Positions 34,856-47,231 of a stretch of DNA of 64,000 nt are shown here, piece by piece. The notes below the pieces were generated by a model. That model made no database searches and was not told the DNA's origin. It saw only the letters and a list, made by a program, of their open reading frames with translations. The translations under genes and the position numbers were made by a program. Each line of letters opens with the position of its first letter. Position 1 is the stretch's first letter. The stretch is from Phanerodontia chrysosporium (Eukaryota > Basidiomycota > Agaricomycetes > Polyporales > Phanerochaetaceae): positions 992,001 through 1,056,000 of the forward strand of contig MJGA01000005.1 in NCBI GenBank assembly GCA_001910725.1, given 5' to 3'.

Positions 34856-37587
34856 CCGCCTGCTGCCTGTTGTGTTCTCCGCCGGCCTCGATCTGTATCT
34901 ATGTCACTTGTGTTCTATCTGCGAAGTGTCTCCATATATTTTGTATTAGATATTTAGACGCTTGCCGAGATGTAAAGAAGCGTGGTAATGTACAGTACTG
35001 CCTGTATTCTGGAAGGCTGAAATACGATATCTTGACGCCACGAGGGTCCGCTGATTAGTTACTTACACCTACGTCAGTCGGCGTTCCGGTCGAAGTCTCT
35101 GCGGCGCTGCTACAGTGCGGTTTTTCTGCTACTCTCCATCATCAATTAGTATTGTGGGAAGTGGATGTGAAAGTCATTGCTGGGGCTACTTCCACAGAGA
35201 AAGCGCTGCTCTGCAATAAAGCGCGCCGTGCAGCCCAGACTGCGTCCGCGAGGCTGGGCAGGGACCGTCATCGTGTCCATTCCCAGGGAGAGGATGCCAT
35301 GCCGCGGGTATTCCCGAGTACCTGTTCAGGAAGCCTCGGTATAACAGAGGCGCGAGGAAAATCGTCAGCGAGCGGTGGAGATGTATCATCAGGGTTACGG
35401 TGCGCGGGAAGGGGCCGCACGTCCATCTTGGAGCATCCGTACACCGATTGGACCCTTGTGGACACCTCGAGCCCTACCAAGCAGTGCCCTGACTGCCTGT
35501 CCTCGCTATCAGGGCGTGCCCTCCGCGGAGGGCATGCCTGTCGACATAGTAGGGCCAGGAACGCAATTGCAAACGCGCCAAGGCATCATCTGCGCTGGTG
35601 CTCGAGAGCTTTCTCCGGTGCGAACGAGCCATCCCTGCCCGGGTCCCGCCCGAGAGCCGCTCCCCGCACTCTGCGGCCGTACCGCCGGTAAACGCGTAAG
35701 GTTGCGTACCGTATCCTCCACTGATTGTCCCTGTCAAACGGTGTCTGCGGCATCGCTTAGCAGGTCTCGCTTAGTGCCACAATAACGCCACTTCGTCATG
35801 GCATGCACCCATACGAGAATACTCTGCGCGCGTGGTCGCAAGCAGGCAGCTGCTAGACCAAATGCGAGCACGGGTGCCCCCAAGGCTCGGAGCAAGGTGG
35901 GTGCGGGAAGGCGCGCTGCTCCCCTCTGCAGCTTCCTCCTTGAGCTAACGAAGAAGAACCGGCAGATAACTTGGCACCCTGGGCGCATGTGGACCAAGGC
36001 ACACGATGAGAGTGCCCTCGGGGGTACGCGTCCCAAAGATACACCCGCGTTTCCTGCCATATTGCAAGGTTAGCTTGGCATGCCAAGACCATGTCAAACA
36101 AGATGAACGACTTGCTGGCACCGTGGCTGGCACGTACCGTAACCGCGGGCGCGCTTCGCGTCTTCTCTTCGCACATGTTGGCAGTTCTTCGGTTTTCCGC
36201 GAATCTCGACGGTGCACCCAACAGAACTTCTAGTAGCGGCCTCGTCCATGATATTCGCAGGATATCGCCCCGGCACGCAGAAAAACGAGCGGCAGCTTTG
36301 ACAGTGTTCTGACCGGCGTCACTCCCGCTCTCGTAAGAAGGCGGGAGACGTGCACCGGGCGGCGGAGGATGCGAGCGCATGCATTGACCGAGTCTCACGC
36401 CGCACAGCCATGATTGATATCGTGGAACCTGCGGAAGCTCCTAGTCAGCGGGTATCCCGTGTTCAATGAGGCAAACCGATTGACCTTCTTCCTCGGGGCG
36501 TCGGCCTTCGCTGGCATCGGTACAATGCAATCTACGCGCTCTGCGAAGGACCACGGGGCTGTCACGCTAAACCAGAGAGCGCGTTCAAGCTGCATTTGGG
36601 TGCGGCGAGCGTCATGCTACCGCCGGCAGCTGCACACGCGCTTCAATCATGCTGCCATGACCGTGGCGGACACAGCGCCAGTCTATCCCAGTGTCGGCGG
36701 TCTGCACCGGATCGTATCTGTCCATTCCTGGTGAACAAGGCCTCATTTTGGGCGACGACTGCCATAAACAATAACACTGGACCACTGTACCGTCCTTTCT
36801 ATCTTGAATTCCACTGCGATATTCAAAATCAGGCGGTCATATTCATCAGGGCTGCCTAGAAGTCCACGGCGGACGGTCCACGCACACGCTGGGGTGGGGT
36901 TGCCGGAGGCGAGCAAGCGCAGAGACTAAAGCACAGCCTGCGGGTAATAAAGTAATGCACCATGCAGCTGTGAGCTAAATGGAGATTATTGAGCGGGACA
37001 ACGACTCACCGCAGCATGGAAATGTCTTGAATAGCTCAGGGAATAGGCATGAATATTGCCAGCTGTGTATCCTGAGCGAGACGCATTCGAATAAGAGATT
37101 TTAACGCGGTCGCACAGGCCATACAACGAACCATGCGGGGGAACGGGCCAAGCCACCGACCCTCGCGCGGGTACAGGTGGGCCTGCCTGAGCGAAGGGCT
37201 TGGGAGGGGCCTCGCGCCGCCGAAGTCGACGGGCCGCGACAGGACCAGCGCTCTTGGCCTTGCCTGAAAGCCCGCCATTCTGCCGTGGACGCTACCCTTG
37301 TTATGCAGGGCACCCGCGTGCCCTCGTATGCGCGCGTCGCGGTGTGCAGCGGGCGGGAGGCTGCAGCACGACGTGGACGGCGGCTGAAACAACACTTTCC
37401 ATACGCGGAGATTTGATCGCGAATGTTCACGAACAAACAAGAACAAACTCCAAACCATCACGAAATTCGGGCTCCGCCTGACTCAGCAGCGCTCGCGTGT
37501 TCGAGGACGGCCGCGGACGTCTCGAACAGCACATAGCACTTCACTGTCGCTCTTTTCGTCCTTCACTTCACTCAGCCCCTTACCACC
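34856..37587. other. 2.7-kb gene-sparse region
   Basis: Between the Zn2Cys6 gene and U2AF35. Only chance ORFs were found. Contains a near-perfect 26-bp palindrome at 35513-35538. No RNA gene or mobile element was recognised. Confidence 0.4.
35513..35538. repeat. 26-bp palindrome centred on CCGCGG
   Basis: TGCCCTCCGCGGAGGGCA is a perfect 18-bp inverted repeat; with one G-T mismatch it extends to 26 bp (GGCG...TGCC arms). No spacer loop, so it resembles a dimeric protein-binding site more than a hairpin terminator. Confidence 0.6.
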
Positions 37588-38491
37588 ATGGCATCACACT
37601 TGGTACGTCGCAGCTTTCCCGCCGACGGACGTGGAGGACGCTGACTTGTGCTTTGCAGGCAAACATCTTCGGTACTGAGCAAGACCGCGTTAATTGCTCG
37701 TTCTACTACAAAGTGAGTACCGGCTCTTTCGCTTTGCGTGTGCGATGTACTGACAATGATATGCAAAGATTGGCGCATGCCGCCACGGCGACAGATGCTC
37801 GCGAAAGCACATCAAGCCCGCGTTCTCGCAAACCATCCTTCTTCCAAACGTCTACCACAACCCGGCGCACGACCCAGTGTGCAAGCTGACGGAGAAGGAG
37901 CTGCAGGAGGGTTTTGACGCAGTGTATGAGGATCTCTACTGCGAGTTGGCCAAGTTTGGACACCTCTTGGAGTTGCACGTAAGTTTGTCGGTTCCGCATG
38001 CCCTGGACACAGCTAACGCCTGCGTAGGTTTGCGACAACGTCGGCGACCACCTGATTGGCAATGTGTACGCGCGATACGAGTGGGAGACGGAGGCACAAG
38101 CGGCCGTCGACAACCTGAACGACCGCTGGTATGCAGGTACGTGATGTGGCTCCCCCTCGACGGGTTCCCAGGACTGACAGCGGCCTCGTTTCACGCAGGC
38201 CGCCCGCTCTACGCTGAACTGTCACCGGTCACGGACTTCCGCGAAGCGTGCTGTCGGCAAAACGAGAACGGCGAATGCAACCGCGGTGGCTTCTGCAACT
38301 TTATGCACCTGCGCCTCGCCTCGCCAGAGCTCGTCCGGTCGCTCCGCCACGGCCAGAGGCTAGAGCGGCGCCTCCACCCTCAACAGACTACCGGCGGCGG
38401 AGGTTGGGAGCCAAGCAAGTCTCGTGCTCGCAGCGCCAGCCCCCGTCGGAGAGGAGGAAACGATGGTGAGGATCGGTGGACAAGGAAGTGA
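37588..38491 (+). CDS. U2AF1: U2 snRNP auxiliary factor small subunit (U2AF35)
   Basis: Recognises the 3' splice-site AG in pre-mRNA splicing. Exon 1 (37588-37602) encodes only MASHL; exon 2 (37659-37712) gives ANIFGTEQDRVNCSFYYK; next come IGACRHGDRCSRKHIKP (first CCCH zinc finger), the U2AF-homology-motif RRM (EDLYCELAKFGHLLELHVCD, IGNVYARYEWETEAQAA), and the second zinc finger (CCRQNENGECNRGGFCNFMH). The tail is short and Arg/Ser/Gly-rich (SKSRARSASPRRRGGND) instead of the long animal RS domain. Five exons, all canonical. About 225 residues, as in fungi. Confidence 0.96.
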
Positions 38492-38738
38492 TCATGCCGT
38501 GCTTGGTTCGCGTGCTGGTGGAGGCTGTGTATTGTATTTTTGGTATCTATTGCATTACTGGTATATCTACCTTAGGTGTGTGTGCCATCCGCCATGCTGC
38601 TTTGCGTGCTTGTCCCTTGTGCCTGTTAGCCACGAACACCTTGTGCATGCTCCACCGTAGGATAAGCAAGGCTGGGACGAAGCAGCGGTCAGGTTCATCC
38701 GTTTGTAAGCCATTCGGCGGTGTACGTACGTCTCGGTA

Positions 38739-39695
38739 TCATACGAGACACCCTTTGTATTGGACACGGCTGTTATCCTGCGCAAGGTCTGGCCATTGGA
38801 CCAGGAACCTGAGGAACGGTACCACATCTGCATGGGAAGCCCCGCGGCTGACGAAAAGGGAGCGCACCTGTCCACAAACGGTTTGAGGATCTTCCCAGAT
38901 AGCGACAATCGCTTTACTCGGGCAAAGGATTCTACATAGATCAGTTTGGGAGAAGAGAGCCCGAAGAACTAGAATGTAGGTGAGCACAATGCGCAGGTAT
39001 TCCCAATGATAAGAGACGAAAGACATACCCTGTTGAGATAGACGGCCAGGCAGAGCATAACGCACGTTCCCGGGCCATTTACCAGAAGAACGTCTGCGAA
39101 TGGTTCCCCTGATAGCAGCGGATTAATTGTTACATGGTATGTGCAGACAATCAGTGATATTGCGGAGGAGAAGGGTGTTGTCAGCAGGGACTGGTGCACA
39201 CGGCGAGCGCGTGGGATGGTTATGACGGTGTAGGGGGTCTGGGAACGCGATTAATGGGGCACAAATTAATGCCGCGATTCGAAATGCAGACGATTTCTGT
39301 ACGACGGGACGCTTACAGTGGACGACGATAGAGAAGCCGAAGCCCGGTCTGATTCGAGGGCGATCGCTTTCTTGGCACTGAGGATGTCGCCTTGACTGAC
39401 GAAGTACTTCCGTGGACAATAGCGGTCAAAGTCGAGGGCAGAGACGAGGGCAAGGGCCTCGCTGGTGTGGCCGCCTGACGGCCGGGGGTGAGCGTCGAAT
39501 TTTCCCTGCACCGGGGATATGCGCTTGCGCACCTGAACCTAGAAAGACGGCGAGGGTGCAGGTCTCTGAGCGCGCGCGGGATCTTCTCTTGGGCGGGTTC
39601 CCACGCGGCAGAACAGCGTAAAGCCTGGCCAGGGCAGCGGACAGGAGGAGCAAGGCGAGCAGAGGCCCATATGCCATTTGGACAGGGCTCGGCAC
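38739..39695 (-). CDS. ALG14: UDP-N-acetylglucosamine transferase subunit Alg14
   Basis: ER membrane anchor that recruits Alg13 to form the second GlcNAc transferase of dolichol-linked oligosaccharide synthesis. An N-terminal membrane span (GPLLALLLLSAALARLYAVL) precedes TCTLAVFLGSGGHTSEALAL, whose GSGGHT loop is the Alg14 hallmark. Then YFVSQGDILSAKKAIALE, TPYTVITIPRARRVHQSLLT, GEPFADVLLVNGPGTCVMLC, FFGLSSPKLIYVESFARVKR and LSGKILKPFVDRFLVQW, ending VQYKGCLV. Five exons in phase. The start is 39695 (MPSPVQMAY) or the next Met at 39677. Convergent with U2AF35 and divergent from CDC23. Confidence 0.93.
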
Positions 39696-40022
39696 TACGA
39701 GGAGGCAGCAGTGCGCCGGTGTAGCGTTGTCGGCCGCCTGGCGATAAGCGGCAGAAGGCGGCTTTGGTGACTCGCTGTATGTTCTCGGTCAGAACCAGCC
39801 TGCGGCCCTCCCACGACGGATAATTCTCGACGTACGGCGGCGGGCGGTGCACGAGTCCTTTGCCGTCGCTCTTGGCGGCGCCCTCTCGAGTCCACTGTCT
39901 CCCAGCAAGCGCCCGTCACGCGTCAGCATTCAGGCGGAGCTGGGATCGAGATCCAAACGCGCCTCCTGCACGCGTCCCGCCAACCGCCTCTGCCTTCGCC
40001 TTCGCCTCTGCCCCTACTCCCC
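39696..40022. other. divergent promoter region ALG14 / CDC23
   Basis: 327 bp, GC-rich, no obvious TATA box and no coding signal. Confidence 0.4.
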
Positions 40023-42533
40023 ATGTCTGAATTCTCCACCGTCGACGCAGAGGTTGTCTCTGCCCTGCGAGCTGCCACCAGAGATTGCGCGGAACGCGGC
40101 CTCACCTTTGCCTCGAAATGGTGAGTCGCAGGACGTCCTCGCAGCCCACGAAACAGACACGATGACCCTCCAGGGCCTCAGAACTATTGCTCGCCATACC
40201 CTCATCCAAGCGCGTGGTCGCACCCTCGGCACCGTTTAACGCGTCGACCCCCGCACGGCCCAGTACCCAGCCCTTCCTGCATGCCACCCCAGACTTTCAC
40301 GACATGGACGCCACTCCACTGTCCGGCCCGCCGCACGGCACCCACAGGCGCCCTCGCTCAAGCACCCGTCGCCCGAGGAGCAAGCGAAGGAGATGCAGCT
40401 CGAGGCTGCCGATGAGGACAATATTGCCAGTGCACGAGCATTCATCGACGCCAAAGAGTTCTCGAGGGCCGTACACTGGCTCCGGGATTGCAAAAGCGCG
40501 AAGGCAGTGTTCATGTTTATCTACAGCCAGTACATGGTGTGTGCGCTTGCGCGTGTTGCGTCTCAGACCTTTCATGACGGATAGATTGAAGGCCACCGAG
40601 AAGAAAGCTATGCGCGACTGGTACAAATTCAATAGTGTGTCTCTCGTCATTCAAGTGGCGCGCAAGTGTTAACCAGGCTTACAGACACGAAGAACCAGCC
40701 GACGATGCCGGTGAACCCACATGTCCTCAGCTTGTTGCAATTGGTGCAAGATTCGGCTGATCCATGGCATCTCTTCCTGTACGCTCTGCATTAGTATTGC
40801 ACGGCTGGAATAGCTGAGTAACTTCAAACTGTCAGCAAGGCTCTTTTCTTGCGACGGCTAGGCAGGCGAGAGGAAGCTATTGAAAGTGCGATACTTTCCA
40901 TTGCGGGTTACCCATGGAACTGGTCAACTTGGATTGTGCTCAGCGAATGTGTTGGGGATGGCGAGGAGGTAGTTCTCCTCCAAATCTCGTACGCCTGTCA
41001 CTAAACCAGCGCTGTCCAGCTGTCATCACTGGTGACATTGCTTCCATTGCATGGTAGCCATCCCCTTGTCCAAATGTTCCAGATCAAGACGCTGAACACG
41101 CTGAACAACCCCTCGGACAACGAGCTATCGCTATGCGACAGGCTCCTGGGCGAGGATTTCTTCCCACGAAGCCTATGGCTCATGTCAATGCGTGCCTGTG
41201 TCTTGTATCACTTACATGGTGGGTGTTTCTCTAGTCTCTTCTCCGGTTCGCTCGTAGCTGACGGATATTTCGGGAAGATTTTGGCAACGCCGAACTACAG
41301 TTCAGGCAAATTCTCCAAATAGATCCATTCCGAATAGATGATATCGACGTGTATTCGAACATTCTCTATGTGACAGAGAATCGCCTGGAGCTATCGAAGC
41401 TCGCTCATGACTTCCTCCTGATCGACAAGGATCGTCCGGAAGTATGTTGTCTTGTCGGTAAGTCGTACCCGTTCGTCGGCTCGTGGGCAGGAAGCTCATC
41501 GCCGCCATCTCTGGCAGGTAACCATTACTCACTTCGTGCCGAACACGAGAAGGCGGTCAAATACTTCCGGCGAGCCACGCAACTGGACCGCACGTATCTC
41601 TCAGCATGGACGTTGATGGGCCACGAATACGTGGAGATGAAGAACTCGCATGCCGCAATAGAAGCATACCGGAAAGCTGTCGGTAAGAGGATGCCCTCGT
41701 CTTCCCCGGCGCTGTGCCTGACCCCCTCGGGTATCATAGATGTGAATAGGAAGGACTACCGCGCGTGGTACGGCCTCGGACAGGCATATGAACTTCTGAG
41801 TATGCACCAATATGCGCTGTACTATTATCAGCACGCCACAGCTCTTCGGTGCGTGATAGGCTTTAGGAGTGTACTTACTTCCGAGCTCATCTCCTTTGTG
41901 CTTCGGCGATGCATGGGAGTACAGGCCCTATGACGTTCGTCTCTGGCAAGCACAAGGGATGTGTTATGAAGAGATGCACCGGTGAGTTCTTTTCGCTGAT
42001 GGCGATTCATGAGCAAAATCGGCGATGCTCACTACTACTTCCGCAGGCCGCGAGAAGCCATCGAATGTCTGAAGCGTGCGCTCATCGGCGCCGACCCCAT
42101 GGAGACGACGATACATCTACGCCTCGCGAAGCTGTACCATGACGAACATGACTACGCGGAAGCTGCGAACTACCACCGCCATGTAGTCGAGCTGTGTATG
42201 AGTGCGAGTAGGTGTCACGCCGCAACTTGATGGGCGATCGCACTAACAGCGAGCCCGCCAGACAAGCCCGTCATCGAGTACTCGCGCTCTGCCGTGCACG
42301 TCGCGCAGTATCATCTGCTCCAGGGCGGCCGCGACCTAGAGCTCGCGAAGCGGTACATGGAGAAGGTCGCGGCGAGCAACGCAGAGGAGGTGCGCGAAGC
42401 CGCGGATCTGCTCAAGAAAATCAAGATCGTGCTCGAGGCCAAGCAGATGGCGGAGAAATACAGCGGTGCTGGCAAGGCAGAAGAGAACTCGGTGGGAACG
42501 TCGAGCACCGCGAGTTCGCAATCGAGAAGCTGA
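40023..42533 (+). CDS. CDC23: anaphase-promoting complex subunit Cdc23/Apc8 (one frameshift)
   Basis: TPR scaffold subunit of the APC/C ubiquitin ligase. Twelve exons: [80 protein letters not shown], then TPR repeats ([136 protein letters not shown]). It ends in a Ser-rich tail. One frame break near 40344 (SGPPHGT to [14 protein letters not shown]), cured by one C in a CCC run. The order and spacing of repeats match fungal Cdc23. Short introns (about 45-60 nt) separate nearly every repeat. Confidence 0.93.
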
Positions 42534-42783
42534 ATCTCCTGAGGTGCGAACGGAGAGGTATTTTTAGAGCGCACCGTCCTGGCCGCAGAACCCATGGGTG
42601 TCTCTGTTATGGCAGTTCTTTACACATGGTGGATAGCAGTAGCTCGGGGTCATGCGTGGGTTTGTCGCCCTTTTGCAAGCAATGGAATACTTTGCTGGAT
42701 TATAAGTCCTATGTCGCCTGCCCTAAACTCGCACGGTCACGAGTCTGCGTCAGAATGAGGGTCGAGTAAAGCAAGCGACTGGG

Positions 42784-44450
42784 ATGTCGAGATTTCCTGA
42801 AAGCCCTGCTCCCGCTACACCATCGACCCCAATCTCATCAACTGCTGGGCCCTCGACGTACTCTGGTCATGTCCCTGCTGAGGGCAGCATCTCGCGCACG
42901 GCCTCGACATCCGAGGTCCCAGGTCCCAGCTCCTCTGCATCCACGGCGCAAGTGGACGCCACACCATCGACCCCTGCGCCGCCACGGCCGCTCGTGAGCG
43001 TGAATGTCGAGGCCTCATCCAGGACGTGAAGCGCAGAGGGGCGCAGAAGGGCAGGGATCCCGAGGAGATCGAGGTCATGGCGCAGACGGCCGCACGGTGC
43101 GCCCTCTGCACGTCTCCCGCCGCTGCACTGCACTGACGCTGCCACGCAGGATCGCACAGCGGATAGCCGCGGACCAGACCGCGGCGCTGCAGCCCGACAC
43201 CGAGAGCCCGTTTGTGGACGCAGCGGACGCGGTGCGGCGGCTGCTGCCGTACCACGTCTTCCAGCACCCCGCCGAGGACCTGCACGCGCCCGCAGGCCGC
43301 AAGGGCAAACGCAAGGCGACGGAGGCGGACGTCCTGCGCGCGGAGATAGCAGGTTCGCATCGCTCCCCGGTGTCCGTGTCCCGCGCCTCAAGCTAGTTCT
43401 GCAGAGACGACGTTTGCGCTCGAGTGCTGGCGGCGCAAGACCACGCTCGAACGCCGCTTCCGGCGCATACGCACGAACGAGGGCAGGGTGCGTGGTGCTA
43501 GCTTTTGGATTGGTGTGTGTATACTGAAGATGTGTGCAGCGCGCGGCCCCGGACGACCAGGCGTATGTGCTCGCGCAGGCGGCGCTCGAGGCCGAGCGCG
43601 TGGAGCTCACGAAGCTCAACAACGAGTACCGGGACGCAAAAGCCGAGCTGGACCGCATTGAGCGCGAGAAGAAGGCTGCGGCCGCGGCTGCGGCTCCACC
43701 GCCGCCTGCGCCTGCACCCTCGGCACCCTCGACGCCTGTGACCGCACGATTGCCATACTATCCACCGCCGGTCATGACGACGGCGCCGATCACCTCGACG
43801 TTTGCAGCAAGCCCTGCGGCATACGCGGCGCCGTACAGAAACTACACGTACCCCTACGCCCAGCCCTATGGGACGCCCTATTCGTACACACCGCCTTCGA
43901 CCAGCAGCTCATCCACTGCGCCCCGCAAACCCACGCCTGCGTCTCGAACACCCTCGAACGTTCCGTTTTACAGCTCGCCCCGCCGTCTGTGACACAGGCC
44001 AGCGCGCAGGCATCGTCGTCGTCCGTTCCGGCCTCTGGAGCGTCGACGCCGGTTACGGCAACCCCTGTGGCGACGCCGGTTATGGCGAGCAGCATGGCGG
44101 CCATCCCTGTGCACCTGCCCGCATCGTCGCTGACGTCGCTCGCGGCGCTCGGGATTGTGCCGGTGCCGGCGACGAACGCACCACCGGCGGGGCAGCCGCA
44201 GCCGGCGTGCGTGCTCAAGGGCACGACGCACAACGGGACGATGGTCAGCCTGGACATTAACGTCTCTGCGCTCGGGCAGGCGCAGGCGAGCGGGCTCGCG
44301 GTGCTGCTGAGTGCACTGAGCGCGACGCAGCGCGCGGGCACGGCGGCTGCGCCTGCGAGTCCGGCGCCAGCCTCTGCGGGGACCGATGCGGCCGGAGAAG
44401 CGGCAGGCGCGACGCCTCCGCGGGACGCGTCGCAGACGAACGGAGGATAG
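42784..44450 (+). CDS. GLTSCR1 (BICRA-like) domain protein, two frameshifts
   Basis: Ser/Thr/Pro-rich N-terminus, then a domain matching the conserved region of metazoan GLTSCR1/BICRA: RIAQRIAADQTAALQPDTES, PFVDAADAVRRLLPYHVFQH, an inserted Lys-rich stretch, then ETTFALECWRRKTTLERRFR and APDDQAYVLAQAALEAERVE ending in a charged helix. In animals this family defines the non-canonical BAF (SWI/SNF) complex, so the product is a candidate chromatin-remodeler subunit. The C-terminus is Tyr/Pro/Ser-rich (YRNYTYPYAQPYGTPYSYTP) and Ala-rich. Frame breaks near 43014 (VNVEA to LIQDVKRRGAQKG) and near 43982 (FYSSP to PPSVTQASAQASSSS) are each cured by one C. Family assignment rests on pattern recognition of the LLPYHVFQ block. 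Confidence 0.75.
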
Positions 44451-45469
44451 ATGACAGTGTGCCGACGCGGAGATGGCGTTGCACATGATTTCCTAGTCTG
44501 CTTCGCGCGGGGTGGGTGGAAGTGCGCTCGGAGTGACGTTTCGGCACGCTGTTCTCACGCAGAGGTGTACAGGGTCTGAACTCTAGTGGTCGCGAGACCA
44601 TGGGCGGTCGCATGGGGGTTGCTTCTTGCACGGGGGACGCATGCGTACGACGTAGGCTGTCTAGCTGGAAAGTGTGCTGCGATAATACAAGAGTAAATGC
44701 ATGAACACTGTCCGGTGAATGTCGCGATGAGCGTCGGGGTTATGGTGCACGCGCTCCGGGGCTGTCAGAGGCTATCACTGGAGTCGCACAGGCGTGGGCG
44801 TGTCGTGAGGCCGTTTGCACCCCAGAGATTGCATCGCTGCTGCGGCGAGCGCACTGCCCAACTTTTCAACGTCCTCGTCCAAATCGGGATGCACGCAGGA
44901 ATGGTGGCGTTTGCACAGACGCCCGTGGGGCGGCCTGTTCTCGACGCGCTCTCTCCCAGTCTCAGCATTCGAAAATACCAGAAAATTTCCTGTGTTGTTT
45001 TCCTCCGCGCCCCGTCCGACTCCGACGCCCGCCGTAGCCCTCCTCGTCGTCCTCGACAGCGTCCGCGCACACGCCTCCGTCCCCGACCGGCCGCCATCAG
45101 CACTGATACGGGATGTCGGCAAGGGTTGATATGACGCCAAGGGAGGCTTCCTTGTACTGCCGGGTCCCCTAGAACGGGGGTGGCTATACTCCACCGCTGG
45201 GATGCGAATCGATTTTTGTGCCGCCTGCCAATTCTCGCCCGCACCTATATAAGCCACCCTGCCCGCCCGCCATGCTCGCCCAACGCACCCACCCGTAATT
45301 GCTTGTGTCTGCTGTTCGACTCTTTGTCCTTCCTTTAGGCTAAACCCTGCTGCACATCTGTACGTCTTCGCTTGTCTGTGCATTGGCCGCCGCACACCCG
45401 CTCACATACACCTTGCGTTCCCGCTAGGCTTGCACAACCACGACTCATACCACACCCACTGCCGCAGCC
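44451..45469. other. 1.0-kb intergenic region
   Basis: Upstream region of the second F-box-like gene, with TATATAAG at 45246-45253. Open frames on the minus strand (for example 45395-44775) look like chance frames in GC-rich DNA. Confidence 0.4.
45246..45253 (+). promoter_or_regulatory. TATA box upstream of second F-box-like gene
   Basis: TATATAAG, 224 bp before the ATG at 45470; the leader is therefore about 190 nt, or contains an intron. Confidence 0.5.
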
Positions 45470-46374
45470 ATGGATTCCACTCCGAGCATCTTTGCCAAGC
45501 TCCCCAACGAGGTCCTTCACGAAGTCTTTGAGCACGCTGCCGCGCAGGACACGCACACCGCGCTCGCCCTCACGCTTGTGGCCTCCTGGGTGAGACACCT
45601 CGTCGAACCGATCCTCTACCACACCGTCGTCCTCTCCTCTGCGCGTAGCGTGCACTCCTTCCTCGACGCCCTCGCCCACAAGCCACATCACTTTGGGAAC
45701 GAGAACGTGAAGCACCTCGGCATCTTCACTCAGGGTCCCACAGACGCGATAGACAAGGTCCTCGACGCCTGCAAGGGCGTCGACAGCCTCGCCTGTGGCT
45801 TCTCCGACACGCACACCACACCGTCCGTCAAAGCCCTCGAACGCCCCCGGGAGCAGCACCTGCTCGGCATGGCCACACGCGACGGCTGGGACATGGGCAT
45901 CGTCCGCCCGTCCGTGACGCACCTGCGCGTGCACCTCTCGAACCCGAAACGCCTCACGGCGCCGCACGGCGAGCCGCTCGACGCGGCGGACCTCGCCAGC
46001 CTCGCCAGCCTGCCCGCGCTCACGCACCTTGCACTCGTGTACAAGCCGACGGCGGCGCGCCCCGCGACGGCGCTCGTGCCCGCGCTGCGGCAGCTCGTGT
46101 CGCCCCGGCACATCCTTCCGCGCCGCGTGCGCCGCTCGCGCTCGTGCTCGTGCAGGTCCTCGGCACGCATGCCGCGCAGGCGGCCGCCGTCGACGCGCTC
46201 AACGCGGCCGTGCTCGCCGAGGGCGGCGCCGCGCTGCGCATCGTCGCGGAGCGCGCGCCCCGCAGCGCGACCTGCCAGTGGGAGGACGCCGTCCGCGCTG
46301 GGAGGAGCGTCTGGGATCAGGCCGAGGCCGTCGTGCAGAACCGCCTGGCCGCGGCGCAACGCACTGCGTGCTGA
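45470..46374 (+). CDS. F-box-like protein (one frameshift)
   Basis: MDSTPSIFAKLPNEVLHEVF resembles the F-box start (LPxEVLxxIF), followed by ALALTLVASWVRHLVEPILY, a pattern typical of Agaricomycete F-box-like proteins in which the second half reports 'house-keeping' helices ending in YHTVVL. Middle: HKPHHFGNENVKHLGIFTQ, RDGWDMGIVRPSVTHLRVHL, LASLPALTHLALVYKP (Leu-rich). The frame changes at about 46103 (ALRQLVSP to AHPSAPRAPLALVLVQVLG), cured by one C in CCCC, and ends VWDQAEAVVQNRLAAAQRTA then Cys-stop. Apparently intronless. Substrate unknown; not obviously a close paralogue of the gene at 1101. Confidence 0.65.
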
Positions 46375-47231
46375 GCCCGCAACCACGCCGCTTTCGACAT
46401 CCTCAAGATACCCGCTACCACACATGTTACCCCCCTAGAGTATGCATACCCTAATGGGATCCGCGCTCATGATTGTCCATGTCGTAGACCGTCGTAGACT
46501 ATCACCTCATGCTAGTGCCGCTCCTTCCGCATGTATCAGTACCCGCTGTATGTAGATCAGCCCCACCCGTCGTCTCTTGCTACGGTCTTTGCAGGGATTA
46601 TATAATTTGCTTGTCGCTGCAACGTTGTGCTCGCGTGGTGTGTGACACACGGGCCGTCGCTGACCATCCCAGAGGCAGACATTGGCCATCCGCAAGCACT
46701 CTCGCGTGCTCAGAGTCTCCGAGGTCTCGCCCGCCAATCTTTCTGCGCACGACGGCGGTTTTGCATGGCAGCCCCGACGTTGAACGTTGACAGGACACCT
46801 GCAAGCCCCGCCCCCTGCACGCGTACGGGCCAGGGTACCGCTGGATGCATTGGTCGAAAGCAGATGCGCCCCGATCCGTGCTATAGCATCCGAGACAACG
46901 CCCGCCCGCGCGCCGCGCGCCTGCACCCTGCGCCCGACGCCCGTCCCTCCTCCCTCTCAGCCTCTGCCTGCCCGTCGGACGATCGAGTAACCCCGCCCAA
47001 CGTCCTCTCGCGAAGGGCGCCGCTGTACTCCAGGTGCGTATGGTGCGCCCTGCATGTGCTGTCTGACGCGCGGCGCTGCCTCGTTCGCCGCCCGGCTCGC
47101 ATGGAAAGGACCTCTGCGCTGACCGTTTTGCTGCGCTAGAGTTTGTTTCCGCGTCTTGCGTCGTCGCGAGAGGCTGTGTACAGCCGCTGCGAAGGCGATC
47201 CCCCGCCAGCATCACATAGCTGCCCCGGTGC
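46375..47231. other. 0.86-kb intergenic region
   Basis: Only GC-driven open frames on both strands; nothing supported. Confidence 0.4.

Noticed and set aside
45335..46111. 258-aa minus-strand open frame with regular Val/Arg pattern
   Set aside because: Antisense shadow of the second F-box-like gene, caused by GC-rich third positions.
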